Origin: an uncultured Phycisphaerales bacterium
Lineage (GTDB): Bacteria; Planctomycetota; Phycisphaerae; Phycisphaerales; UBA1924
Length of the DNA: 54,844 nt
Direction of reading: 5' to 3'
NCBI GenBank assembly: GCA_937995595.1
Contig: CALKJW010000018.1
Span: 1-54,844 of the forward strand
The position numbers and the translations under genes are program-made. Position 1 is the first letter of the stretch; every line of letters starts with the position of its first letter. The notes beneath the pieces were generated by a model. The model saw only the letters and a list, made by a program, of their open reading frames with translations, had not been told where the DNA came from and ran no database searches. Positions 29,240 through 38,151 of this stretch are shown here, piece by piece.

Positions 29240-30990
29240 GCCTCGGCCCCCGCACCGGCCACCGCCGCGACGCGGCGCGGCCCGCCCGCGGCGGCTCGCG
29301 ACTCGATGACCTCCGCCGGTTCAAAGGCCAGGTGCGCCGAGTGCAGCCGCGCCAGGCCCTGGCGCAGGTCCGTCGCCGAGACGACCGTGTTGCCCAGCCG
29401 CTGCACCTGCAGCGCGGCGGCGACCGAGCCGATGAACGCCGCCGCGAGAAGGCTGCCGCCGGCGCAGCGCGTCAGCGTCGCCGCGGCGAGCATCGAGTCG
29501 CCGCACCCCAGCGCGTCGACGGCGTGGCCCGAGAGCGCGGGCACGTGCTCGCCCCGGACGTGCGAGGCAAAGCCCGCCTCCTGGTTCACGGGCGCGGCGA
29601 GTCGGTCGAAGGCGATCACGCCGTCGGCCCCGAGGCTGATCAGCGCGGCGCGGCTGCGCGTCTCGGCGAGCAGGCGCCAGGCGACCAGCGGCAGGCTCTG
29701 GTCGTACAGGCCGTACGCCTGCCGCGCCTCGGACTCGCTGGGCGAGACGAGGTCGAGGTCGCGCATCATCCGCAGGTTGCTGCGCCGGCCCGAGACGTCG
29801 GCCGCGAGGATGCCCGCGTGCCGGCGGAGTTCCGGGCACAGCCGGGCGATCACGCTCTGCGGCAGCAGGCCCAGGCCGAAGTCGGCGATGATCGCGCCGT
29901 GGCACCCGCTCTCGCCGGGGCGCGCGCCCTCGGGCGAGACGGCCAGTTCGCGGGCCGTGTCGGCGGCGAGGCCGACCAGCGCGTCCTGCTGCGAGGCGTC
30001 GAGTTCCAGCCGTTCGAGCAGGTCGAGTTTCATGACCTTCTGCGCGCCGACGAGGAACCGCTGCTTCTCCGGGATCGCCGCGTCGACCGCGATGTGCCGG
30101 ACCTCCACGCCCTCGGCCAGCAGGCGGTGCCGCAGGGCCGCGCCCTGCCCGCCCTCGTCGTTGCGCGGCAGCGCGGTGACCAGCACCGGGCACGCGCCCA
30201 TCGCGGCCAGGTGTCGCGCGATGATCGCCGCCGCGCCGTCGTACATGCGCCGCTCCAGCGGGCGCAGCGTCATGACCGGCGCCTCGCCCGCCACGTCGGG
30301 CCGGTCGCACAGCACGTAGGTGTCGAGGATCACCTCGCCCACGACCAGCACCCGCCTGCCGCGGAAACGCGTGATCGTCCGCGAGAGTTCCACCCCGTCG
30401 AGTTCGGGCAGCGAGAGCAGTTGCCGCAGCCGCGCGTGGTACGGATCGACCGACCGCTCCAGCGCGGCGATCAGCGCGGTCGACGAGAACACGACGTCGC
30501 CCGAACTGAAGACCACGCGCCCGCCGTGCTTCTCCACCGCCGCGCGCTCCGCCAGAAAGCGCGGGTCGTTGTTGAGTTCGTACTCCTTGCCCTTGACGTA
30601 GACGTCGGGCCGGACGGCCTCGAGCAGTTCACGCGCGGTCGCCGCCTGCTCGATGTAGACCCAGTCCACGCAGTCGAGCGCGGCGAGGTTCTCGGCCCGG
30701 AGTTCTTCGGGGATGAGCGGCCGACCCGTGCCCTTCTTCATGGCCGCGTCGCCGGTGATCGAGACCAGCAGCAGATCGCCGTGCGAGCGGGCGTGCCGCA
30801 GGTGCCGCAGGTGGCCGGGGTGCACGATGTCGAAGCAGCCGTGGCAGTGGACGACGGACCGTCCCGCGCGGCGTGCCTGCTCGCGCAGGGCGAGCAACTG
30901 CTCGCGGGACAGCACCTTGCCGCCCGGGCCGTGGCCGGCGGGGCGGGGAAGCGGAGCAGGGTCGGGGCTTGCGGGTTGAACTGGCGGCAT
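29236..30990 (-). CDS. HldE-like bifunctional enzyme, nucleotidyltransferase first, PfkB kinase second
   Basis: A 584-residue two-domain protein. Residues about 30-175 are a cytidylyltransferase-like domain with GCFDIVHPGHLRHL (HPGH 57-60) and VKGKEYE, matching the ADP-heptose adenylyltransferase half of HldE. Residues about 200-555 are a PfkB-family kinase with RRVLVVGEVILDTYV and DALGCGDSML (492-501, catalytic Asp498). In E. coli HldE the kinase comes first and the transferase second; here the order is reversed. The predicted role is synthesis of ADP-D-glycero-beta-D-manno-heptose for LPS or another surface glycan. ATG at 30990. It overlaps the GT2 gene and is divergent from the CgeB-like gene. 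Confidence 0.88.
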   Translation of the reverse strand: MPPVQPASPDPAPLPRPAGHGPGGKVLSREQLLALREQARRAGRSVVHCHGCFDIVHPGHLRHLRHARSHGDLLLVSITGDAAMKKGTGRPLIPEELRAENLAALDCVDWVYIEQAATARELLEAVRPDVYVKGKEYELNNDPRFLAERAAVEKHGGRVVFSSGDVVFSSTALIAALERSVDPYHARLRQLLSLPELDGVELSRTITRFRGRRVLVVGEVILDTYVLCDRPDVAGEAPVMTLRPLERRMYDGAAAIIARHLAAMGACPVLVTALPRNDEGGQGAALRHRLLAEGVEVRHIAVDAAIPEKQRFLVGAQKVMKLDLLERLELDASQQDALVGLAADTARELAVSPEGARPGESGCHGAIIADFGLGLLPQSVIARLCPELRRHAGILAADVSGRRSNLRMMRDLDLVSPSESEARQAYGLYDQSLPLVAWRLLAETRSRAALISLGADGVIAFDRLAAPVNQEAGFASHVRGEHVPALSGHAVDALGCGDSMLAAATLTRCAGGSLLAAAFIGSVAAALQVQRLGNTVVSATDLRQGLARLHSAHLAFEPAEVIESRAAAGGPRRVAAVAGAGAEA

Positions 30991-31101
30991 GCCTGTCTTT
31001 ATCGGTCCAACCGTGGCCCGAGGTCAGCCGGATGGGGCTTGGGCAGAGCCCGGCAGGGCCTCCGAAGGTGCCAACCCGGCGAAAGTGCCGATAACCGGGC
31101 C

Positions 31102-33645
31102 ATGACCACCTTCGTGTCCCCGGCTATTGCTGCGCCCGGAATCAGCCCTGTTGTGCCGGGCGGTGGCCTGTGGGCAGCCGGCGGTGCCGGCAGCGGCGGC
31201 GGTGGTGGGGGAAGCGGGGGGAGTGGGGGGAGTGAGGGTTACACACGCGACGATCTGATCCGCTTGGGCAAGGCCGACCGGCCGTGGCAGTTCGTGCCGC
31301 TGGTGGTGCGGGCGCTGACGGCCGACGGCCCGGCCGCGGCGGACCCGGTGCTGCGGTACCTCGCCGCGGCGAACCTCGCCGCGCTGGGTCTTCGCACGCT
31401 CGCCGCCGAGCAGTTCGCGGCGTTGCCCGAGAGCGTTCGGCGCGATGCGTCGGTCGCGCCGCTTCGACAAGTGATCGAAGCGCTCCACGACGATCGGCTG
31501 AGCCTCGATGAGCGCGTGCGCAACTGCCGCGAGAACGTGCGCGCCATGGTCGAGGCGGGCGTATCGGGGGCCGAAGCGCTCTCCGCGGCGTTGGCCGAGT
31601 GGGAGCGGCAGACGGCCGCCGGCGGCGAGGTGCACCTGCGCACTCGCGACGGGAACGTGGTCGTGCAGGCCGCGCCGGGGTCGCTGCGCCTCCGGCACCT
31701 GGCCGACATTGCCGGGCAGGTCGGTTCGCTGCGCCTGCCGCACGAGGCAACGGGCACGACCAACATCAGGCCGTACGTCGTGGAGAGCGCGGACCCGCCG
31801 TGGCTGCTGCAGCGCGTGCTGCGCGCCACGCCCGACCAGCCCGACGGTTACCGCGTGCGCGTCTCGCTGGTGCAGCGCTCGCCGATGGAACTGCTCGACG
31901 GGCTGTCGATGGCTGACCTGCGCGCCGAACTGGCGACCGACCGGCTGCGCGTGTTCGTGGGCGACGACGCGGCCGCGCGGCTGGAGCGCGACCTGCTGGC
32001 CCGCACCGACACCATCGCGCACGGGCACTACCTTGGCCTGCCGGCGCGCGGCCCGGAGTGGCGGGGGGCGGGCCGATGCGACCCGCCGGTCGAACAGGTC
32101 GTGCAGCGCGTCACCATCGCCCAGCAGGCCGAGGCGGTCCGGCTCGAGGCCGCGGTGCGCGTCGAGTACGCGCAGCGCGACGCGGCGTGGTACCGCGCGC
32201 GCTTCGCCGCGGCGGGCGCCGATCCGCTGCGCGTGCTGGTGCCGACGTGCCGCTACTCGACGTACATCCGTCACGCGGCGCACGATCTCGCCGCCGCGCT
32301 TCAGGGCGCGGGGTGCGCAGCGCGCGTGCTCATCGAGCCCGACGACTGCTCGCAACTGTCGGGCAACGCCTACCTCCGCGCCTTCGCCGAGTTTCGCCCC
32401 GACCTGGTCGTGCTGATCAACTACACGCGGGCCAACATCGGCCCCGCGATCCCCGCGGGCGTGCCGGTCGTCACGTGGGTGCAGGACGCGATGCCGCACC
32501 TGTTCGACCAGCGCACCGGCGCGGCGATGGGGCCGCTCGACTTTGTCGTCGGCCACACGCACGTCGAGTTGTACGAGCGGTTCGGCTACCCCGAGCGCAA
32601 CCGGCTGAAACTCCCCGTGACCGCGAGCACGCGCAAGTTTCACGACGCGCCCGTGGCCCACGCCGCGGCGGCGCGCGTCGCCTGCGACGTCGCGTTCATC
32701 ACCCACCACAGCGAGACCCCGCAGCGCCTGCACGGGCGCCTGTGCGGCGAGGCGGCGCACAGCCCGGCAGTCGTGCGACTGTTCGAGGAACTCCGCCCGC
32801 GGATCGAGGCGCTCGTCGAGCGTGCCGGCGGAGCGCCGGTCATGACCGACCTGCGCGAGACGATCGACCGCCTGACGCGCGACCTGCTCGGGCGCGAGCC
32901 CGACGCGCGAACGGCCGCGATGATCCGCAACCAGTACGCCTTCCCGCTGGCCGACCGCCTCGTGCGGCACCGCGTGCTGGAGTGGGCAGCCGAGGTGTGC
33001 GCGCGGCGCGGCTGGACGCTGCGACTGTTCGGGCGCGGGTGGGACCGGCACGAGCGCTTGGCGCACCTCGCCGGGCCCGAACTGGCGCACGGCGAAGACC
33101 TCCGCGCCGCGTACCAGTCCGCCGCGGCGACGGTGCACGCCTCGATCCACTGGCTCTACCACCAGCGCGTGATGGAGTGCGCGCTGTCCGGCGGCCTGCC
33201 GCTGGTGTATCTCAAGGGCGACGACCTCTCGCTGCTTCGCGCCCACGCGCTGTCGAGCCTCGAGGGCGCGCCCGGCCGGGCCGCCTGCGCCGCCGACAGC
33301 GCCGAGGCGATGACGTTCGTCTCCACGCTGCAGCGTCTGGGCCGGCCCGTCAGCCCGGCGTGGGGCGCGCTGCCGCGCAACGCGGCCCGCGACCGCGCGT
33401 GCCGCGCGCAGTGGGCCGGCATGCCGCGGGCCTTGGGCGCGGCGTTCCTGCTCGGCGACCTGGCCGAGACCACGTTCTCAACCGCCTCGCAGTTTGAGGC
33501 GCTGGTCGAGCGCGCCGTCGAGCGCGGGCCGCGCCGCGACAGCCTCTCGCGCGGCATCGCCGCGCGGGTGCGCGAGCACTACTCGACCGAACACGCCGCG
33601 GCGAAGATCATCGAACTGGTGCGCGACTCGCTCGCGGCCGACTAG
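31102..33645 (+). CDS. Large CgeB-like glycosyltransferase with Gly/Ser-rich linker
   Basis: An 847-residue protein. Residues about 20-48 are a Gly/Ser linker after a Pro/Ala-rich tip, encoded by a G-rich tract at 31190-31240 that keeps the frame. Residues 50-380 are helical and charged, without recognised domains. Residues 380-840 look like a GT-B glycosyltransferase of the CgeB/DUF3880 type: an N-terminal lobe with LRVLVPTCRYSTYIRHA and DLVVLINYTRANI, VVTWVQDAMPHLFD, and a C-terminal lobe with TLRLFGRGWDRHERLA, SAAATVHASIHWLYHQRVME and a terminal glycosyltransferase tail. ATG at 31102 was chosen; the long upstream frame is antisense to two other genes. It probably decorates surface glycan. 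It shares a CTAG stop overlap with the convergent solute-binding gene. Confidence 0.78.
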   Translation: MTTFVSPAIAAPGISPVVPGGGLWAAGGAGSGGGGGGSGGSGGSEGYTRDDLIRLGKADRPWQFVPLVVRALTADGPAAADPVLRYLAAANLAALGLRTLAAEQFAALPESVRRDASVAPLRQVIEALHDDRLSLDERVRNCRENVRAMVEAGVSGAEALSAALAEWERQTAAGGEVHLRTRDGNVVVQAAPGSLRLRHLADIAGQVGSLRLPHEATGTTNIRPYVVESADPPWLLQRVLRATPDQPDGYRVRVSLVQRSPMELLDGLSMADLRAELATDRLRVFVGDDAAARLERDLLARTDTIAHGHYLGLPARGPEWRGAGRCDPPVEQVVQRVTIAQQAEAVRLEAAVRVEYAQRDAAWYRARFAAAGADPLRVLVPTCRYSTYIRHAAHDLAAALQGAGCAARVLIEPDDCSQLSGNAYLRAFAEFRPDLVVLINYTRANIGPAIPAGVPVVTWVQDAMPHLFDQRTGAAMGPLDFVVGHTHVELYERFGYPERNRLKLPVTASTRKFHDAPVAHAAAARVACDVAFITHHSETPQRLHGRLCGEAAHSPAVVRLFEELRPRIEALVERAGGAPVMTDLRETIDRLTRDLLGREPDARTAAMIRNQYAFPLADRLVRHRVLEWAAEVCARRGWTLRLFGRGWDRHERLAHLAGPELAHGEDLRAAYQSAAATVHASIHWLYHQRVMECALSGGLPLVYLKGDDLSLLRAHALSSLEGAPGRAACAADSAEAMTFVSTLQRLGRPVSPAWGALPRNAARDRACRAQWAGMPRALGAAFLLGDLAETTFSTASQFEALVERAVERGPRRDSLSRGIAARVREHYSTEHAAAKIIELVRDSLAAD

Positions 33646-34763
33646 CCCAGCACGCGCGAGCAGATCGCCATCGCCGCGTCCACGTTCTCGGCGACGGCGT
33701 GCAGGTCGACCTGCGCGGGCTCCGGCGCGGCGAAGGCCCCGAACTCCTCGCGGAGCGCGGGGTCCACGGGCATGTTGCGCGAGTCGGTCTCGGCGAGCGT
33801 GCGCTGCGCCTGCGGCGAGAGCAGGAACTCCACGAGTTCGACGGCCTCGGCGCGGTTGGCGCCGCCCCGAGCGAGCGCCACGGTGCCGGGGATGAGCATC
33901 GAGCCCATGCCCGGCAGGTCGGCCTCGGCGGGCACGTCGGGGTCGCCGGGTTGCGGGCCGCGCGGGTCCTTCCGCTCCCACGACAGGTCCACCGGCCACT
34001 TCTCGCGCTGGCCGGCGAAGACGTCGTCGGTGTCGGTCAGCCCGACGCGGCACTCGCCGCGCGCCACGGCGGCGACGACCGCTGCGTTGCCGTCCACGAC
34101 GCGCACGCCGTGCGCCTTGAGCGCGGCGAGCCAGCGCTCGAACGCCTCTGTGCCGAACTGCTGCACCAGCGCGGCGAAGTGCCCGCGCGTGGTGCCGAAC
34201 TGCGGCCGCGCGATCGCGACCCGACCCCTGAACGCCGGGCGGAGCAACGCGCCGGGCGTCCGCGGAGCGTCCGTCGCCTCGACGAACTTCGTGTTGTAGA
34301 CAAACACCCGCGCGCGGCTGCCGAAGCCGTACCACGTGCGGTCTGGCGCGCGGAGGTGCGCCGGCCAGCCGCCGTGCGGCTTCATGTGCTCCTCGGCGCG
34401 CGGCGCGGCGGTCTCGTCAAGCACGCCCGCGCGCGCCAGACGGATCGTGCCGAACGGCTCGCTGGACCACCACACGTCGCAGCGCGTGCGAAGGTCCGGC
34501 GCGTCGCGCTCGTTGAGCAGCCGCTGCACCAGCCCGGTGGTCTTGGTCGCCTCGGTGTCCATCACGGCCTCGACGCGGATGCCCGTGGCCCTGGTGAACG
34601 CGGCGAACACGACCCGCGCGTACACCGAGTCCGCCGACGTGTAGCAGACCACGCGCCGGTCCGTCCGCCCGCGCGCCATCGCGAGCGGCCCGCCGACCGC
34701 CGCCGCGGCCAGCGCTGCCGAGGCCGTGAGCGTGAACCGGCGACGACTCACGTCATGTGCCAT
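33642..34763 (-). CDS. Tat-exported extracellular solute-binding protein, Fe3+-type ABC family
   Basis: A 373-residue periplasmic binding protein. A twin-arginine signal SRRRFTLTASAALAAAA occupies residues 6-22. The fold is that of FbpA/FutA-like binding proteins: VVCYTSADSVYARVVFAAFT, DVWWSSEPFGTIRLA, GFGSRARVFVYNTKF (the usual Y-x-x-x-S-x-R-x-R-V-x-x-Y-N block) and LIPGTVALARGGANRAEA. The adjacent-tyrosine iron site of FbpA is not evident; that region reads VGLTDTDDVFAGQ, so the ligand may not be ferric iron. No permease or ATPase gene is adjacent, so it is an orphan component. ATG at 34763. The coiled-coil gene upstream is on the same strand but separated by 34 bases. Confidence 0.82.
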   Translation of the reverse strand: MAHDVSRRRFTLTASAALAAAAVGGPLAMARGRTDRRVVCYTSADSVYARVVFAAFTRATGIRVEAVMDTEATKTTGLVQRLLNERDAPDLRTRCDVWWSSEPFGTIRLARAGVLDETAAPRAEEHMKPHGGWPAHLRAPDRTWYGFGSRARVFVYNTKFVEATDAPRTPGALLRPAFRGRVAIARPQFGTTRGHFAALVQQFGTEAFERWLAALKAHGVRVVDGNAAVVAAVARGECRVGLTDTDDVFAGQREKWPVDLSWERKDPRGPQPGDPDVPAEADLPGMGSMLIPGTVALARGGANRAEAVELVEFLLSPQAQRTLAETDSRNMPVDPALREEFGAFAAPEPAQVDLHAVAENVDAAMAICSRVLG

Positions 34764-34797
34764 GGGACAGCGAACTCCCGTCTTCGGATGTGCACGA

Positions 34798-36570
34798 TCA
34801 CTTCTTGTCCGCGTCCTTGGCGGGCGCGGCGGGCTGCGCGGGCTTGCCGCCGCCCTTTTCCTTGAGCGTGCCGAAGTACGCCTTCACCGCCTCGTGGAAC
34901 TCGCGCGGGATCGCGTTCTGCTCGATCGCGTCGGTCGCGGCCTGATCGGCCGTCGCCACGACCTGCGCGAACGCGGCCCTGCTCTCGCCCCTGATGCTGT
35001 CGCCCTCGACCAGGCGCGAGCCGACGATCGGCCCCTCGCCCTGCGGGCCGATGGCCCGCCGCTTGACGGTCTCGAAGTCCGCCGCGGCCTCGCCGGGCTC
35101 GCCGCCGCGCCCCTGCCCCGGTCCGCCCGAGCCCATGCCCTGGTTCTGCGCGTAGCCCGCCGACCACGGCTTGGTGCCGGGGGTGCCGCCGGCGCATTCG
35201 CCCATGCCTTCGCACTCGCCACCCCGGCAGAGCGACTGCATCTGCGACCTGCACTCCGAGAGCGCGGCGTCGGCCATCTCCATCTCGGCCGCGAGTTGCT
35301 CGAGTTCGGAGAGTTTGTCGCCCAGTTCACTCATCGTGCCCTGCTGGCCCTCGCCGCTCTGGGACATCTGGCCGGCCGCGCTCATGCAGGCGCCGGCCAG
35401 CGACTCCATCGCGTTCTGGCTCTGGTTCTGGCTGTTGCACATCTGCTCGAGTTGTTGCTTCTGCTCGGGCGAGAGGTTCTCGGCCTTGTCGAGCGCCTCC
35501 TTGATCTGCTCGGGCGACGCGTTGGCCAGGCTCGGGTCCAGCCCCGCCTCCTGCAGTTTCTTCTCGAGTTGCTCCTTGTTCTGAGCCAGTTTCTCCAGTT
35601 GCTCGGCCATCTTCTTCAACTGCTCGGCGATCTTCTGCTTCTCCTCTTCGCTGAGGTTGCCGGCCGCGACCTTCTCCTGCATCTTCTGCAGTTCGGCGCG
35701 GGCCTGCTTGAAGTCGCCGGCCTGCAGCGCCTTGGAGAAGTCCGCCAGTTCGTCGCCGGGGCGCTGCAACTGGGCGAGTTTGTCCTTGAGCGTCTCGAGT
35801 TTCTGCCCCTTCTCGCCCTGCTTGAGTTGCTCGAGGCGGTCGGCCAGGCGCGTCAGTTCCTTGAGCGCGGCGCGGCGGATCTCCTCCGGGCTCGACGGCT
35901 CGGGCTTCTCGGCGCCCGGGGGCGTGACCGGCTCGTCGGGCTCGATGCCCAGTTTCTCGAACGTGTCCTGCTTGAGTTTCTCGACCGCGCGCTGCTCGGC
36001 CACGGCGATCGTCCGCTGCTCCTCGACTTCCTTCTTCGCCAGCGCGTTCCTGTACCAGCCCAGCACGTCCATCCGCGGCACGGTCAGGAACACCACCGCC
36101 AGCGCCAGGCCCAGCGCCAGCGGCACCGGCCAGAACCGCGGCGGCTCGATGGGCACCGCCTGCGACAGGCGCACGCCGCGGGCCGAACGCGCGGCCGATT
36201 CCACCGCCGCCTTCGACCACGGGTCGGTCGCGTTCTCGATGTACAGCGCGGTGCTGATCGCCTCGCGCAGGTTCGCGCCTTCGTCCACGCGCCGCGCCAC
36301 CGCCTTGCGGTCGGCGAGCGTGAACAGCGTCCACGCCAGCGCGCCCGCCGCCGCGCCGACGGCGGACCAGACGGCGACCTGCTTCCAGAACTGCAGGCTG
36401 CTCGTGCCCTCGGCGCCGACGGCCGCGGTGAAGACAAACACCTGCTCGGCGATGCGCAGCACGATCAACCCCGCCAGCACCACCGCCAGCGCAACGACCA
36501 GATTGCGGATGTACGCGATCGCGCCCACGCGCCACGCCGCGGCCCGCACCACCCGACGGATGTCGTTCAT
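34798..36570 (-). CDS. Membrane-anchored Gln/Glu/Lys coiled-coil protein of unknown function
   Basis: A 590-residue protein I cannot assign to a named family; it resembles large planctomycete membrane/coiled-coil hypotheticals (DUF4175-like). Membrane helices lie at about 24-42, 64-84 and 145-165. Residues about 180-440 are long heptad-type coiled coils (KELTRLADRLEQLKQGEKGQ and similar). Near 430-510 comes a Gln/Asn/Ser/Met/Gly segment with several Cys (MCNSQNQSQNAMESLAGACM, CRSQMQSLCRGGECEGMGEC), then a Gly-rich linker and a final helical part. AGGAGG lies 5 bases before the ATG at 36570, a strong ribosome site that settles the start. It may be a scaffold or a partner of AAA/vWA modules, but none is nearby. 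Confidence 0.72.
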   Translation of the reverse strand: MNDIRRVVRAAAWRVGAIAYIRNLVVALAVVLAGLIVLRIAEQVFVFTAAVGAEGTSSLQFWKQVAVWSAVGAAAGALAWTLFTLADRKAVARRVDEGANLREAISTALYIENATDPWSKAAVESAARSARGVRLSQAVPIEPPRFWPVPLALGLALAVVFLTVPRMDVLGWYRNALAKKEVEEQRTIAVAEQRAVEKLKQDTFEKLGIEPDEPVTPPGAEKPEPSSPEEIRRAALKELTRLADRLEQLKQGEKGQKLETLKDKLAQLQRPGDELADFSKALQAGDFKQARAELQKMQEKVAAGNLSEEEKQKIAEQLKKMAEQLEKLAQNKEQLEKKLQEAGLDPSLANASPEQIKEALDKAENLSPEQKQQLEQMCNSQNQSQNAMESLAGACMSAAGQMSQSGEGQQGTMSELGDKLSELEQLAAEMEMADAALSECRSQMQSLCRGGECEGMGECAGGTPGTKPWSAGYAQNQGMGSGGPGQGRGGEPGEAAADFETVKRRAIGPQGEGPIVGSRLVEGDSIRGESRAAFAQVVATADQAATDAIEQNAIPREFHEAVKAYFGTLKEKGGGKPAQPAAPAKDADKK

Positions 36571-36762
36571 GCCGACCTCCTGCTGACACTCCATGGCCGG
36601 ACGGCCGGCCCGGTCCAAGGGCTTGTACCAGTGTATTCGGAGCCAGTCGCCGCGAGGTTTGGGTTTTTGATCTTTGTCAGGTGAAGTTGCGGCCAACCGA
36701 CCCGTCAGACCCCGCGCCGCCGACTGGCGGAGTGGCCCGAGGTCGGCGAAGATGGCGGCCCC

Positions 36763-38151
36763 ATGGCTTGGGTTCCCTTTTCGCAAAGCGGCGTGGACAG
36801 CCTCTTCGCGTCGCTGCGAGAGCGCGACCCGTTCGGCCATCGTCTGCACACGTTCTTCGCCGCGGCGGCGTGCTTCTTCGCGGGCTGGCCCACGACCTGG
36901 CTCGAACTCGCCTGGCCGGGCGTGCTGGCGTGCTGCGCGGTGCGCCTGTGGTCGCACCACCGCATCCTGGGCCCGCTGGTGTGGGAGTGGCCGGTGCGTC
37001 TGGCGGTTCTGTGGGCCGCGTGGGGCGCGCTCTCGCTGGCGTGGACCGCCGGGCCCGCCCGCGCGTGGGCCGAGGAATGGGGCGTGGTTCGCTACGCGCT
37101 GCTCATCCCCGCGCTCTGGCCGGTGATGAACGAGCGGCGCGTGCTCGTCGCCGCGCTGGCGGCGGGCGTGCTGTGCGGGAACCTGTCGCAGGCGGCGCAC
37201 GCGCTCGGACGCGCGGCGGAGGTCGACTGGCTCACGTGGTCGCGCTTCGACGACCGCAACAGCGGGTGGTGGGACCCGGTCGTCGGCGGATCAGTCCTGT
37301 GCGCCGCGCTGGGGCTGCACCTGGCGGCGCTGGTGCTCGGACGCGGCGCGCGCGAGCGCGCGACCGGCGGGGCGCTGGCCGCGGCGACGCTGGTCGGCAT
37401 CGCGGCGACCGGCACGCGCGGCGCGTGGATCGGCGCGGCGGGGTTGGTGGCGTTCGCGTTGCTGCTCGGCGCGGCGCGCGCGCTGCGCGCGAGGGCGGCC
37501 CGCGCCGAGTCGATCACGAGTGGCGCGGCCGAGGTGAGCGGCACGCGCGTCGCCGTCGGCGCGGTGGCGGTGCTGGTCTGCGTCGGCGGCGTGTGGCTCG
37601 CCGCGGGGCCGACGATCATCAGCCGCGTGCGCGAGACCCGCGCCGAGATGGACCGCGCCGTGCGCGGCGACCTCGACACGTTCACCGGTCAGCGGCTGGC
37701 GATGTGGGGCTGGGCGTGGCGCGCCGTTCGCGAGCACCCGGTCCGCGGCGTCGGCGCGGGCGGGTTCGGCGCGTGGGTCAACCGGACCGGCGCGGCCGAC
37801 GCGCGCGAGCGCGGCGACCCCGCGCCCGGGCCGTTGCTGCACGGCCACGCACACTCGTGGTTCATCCACGCCGCGGCGACAACGGGCGCGGTGGGGCTCG
37901 GGCTGATGTTCGCGCTGGCCGCGGCGAGCCTGTGGAACGGCCTGCGCGTGCAGCGCGACGCGCCGCAGCGTGCCGCGTGGAGCGCGGGCTACGACGCGGG
38001 GCCAGCGGTCGCGATGGTCGGCCTGGCCGGCGCGGGGCTGTTCGACACGGTCCACGTCAACCAGCAGACCGCGTACTGGCTGTGGCTGCTGGTCGCGCTG
38101 TGCATGAGGTTCCGCCCCGCGCCGCGCAGCACCCGGGGGGCCGCGCCATGA
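36763..38151 (+). CDS. O-antigen ligase/Wzy-like polytopic membrane protein
   Basis: A 462-residue protein with about eleven membrane helices and a large periplasmic loop. Conserved features of the Wzy_C/WaaL family are seen: ATGTRGAWIGAAGLVAF, a loop with TFTGQRLAMWGWAWRAVREHPVRGVGAGGFG, and HGHAHSWFIHAAATTGAVGL, which holds the typical H-N/H-x-F-L block. These enzymes ligate or polymerise polyprenyl-linked glycans outside the inner membrane. The next gene, a GT4 glycosyltransferase, overlaps it by ATGA, so both probably serve the same surface polysaccharide. ATG at 36763; the 192 bases upstream are shared with the divergent coiled-coil gene. Confidence 0.85.
   Translation: MAWVPFSQSGVDSLFASLRERDPFGHRLHTFFAAAACFFAGWPTTWLELAWPGVLACCAVRLWSHHRILGPLVWEWPVRLAVLWAAWGALSLAWTAGPARAWAEEWGVVRYALLIPALWPVMNERRVLVAALAAGVLCGNLSQAAHALGRAAEVDWLTWSRFDDRNSGWWDPVVGGSVLCAALGLHLAALVLGRGARERATGGALAAATLVGIAATGTRGAWIGAAGLVAFALLLGAARALRARAARAESITSGAAEVSGTRVAVGAVAVLVCVGGVWLAAGPTIISRVRETRAEMDRAVRGDLDTFTGQRLAMWGWAWRAVREHPVRGVGAGGFGAWVNRTGAADARERGDPAPGPLLHGHAHSWFIHAAATTGAVGLGLMFALAAASLWNGLRVQRDAPQRAAWSAGYDAGPAVAMVGLAGAGLFDTVHVNQQTAYWLWLLVALCMRFRPAPRSTRGAAP

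Noticed and set aside
28870-31101. Open frame extending the CgeB-like gene 744 codons upstream
   Set aside because: It is antisense to the HldE-like and GT2 genes and Arg-rich; real similarity begins only after the ATG at 31102.
31190-31240. Frameshift suspected in the G-rich tract of the CgeB-like gene
   Set aside because: The frame stays open and gives a plausible Gly/Ser linker followed by conserved sequence.
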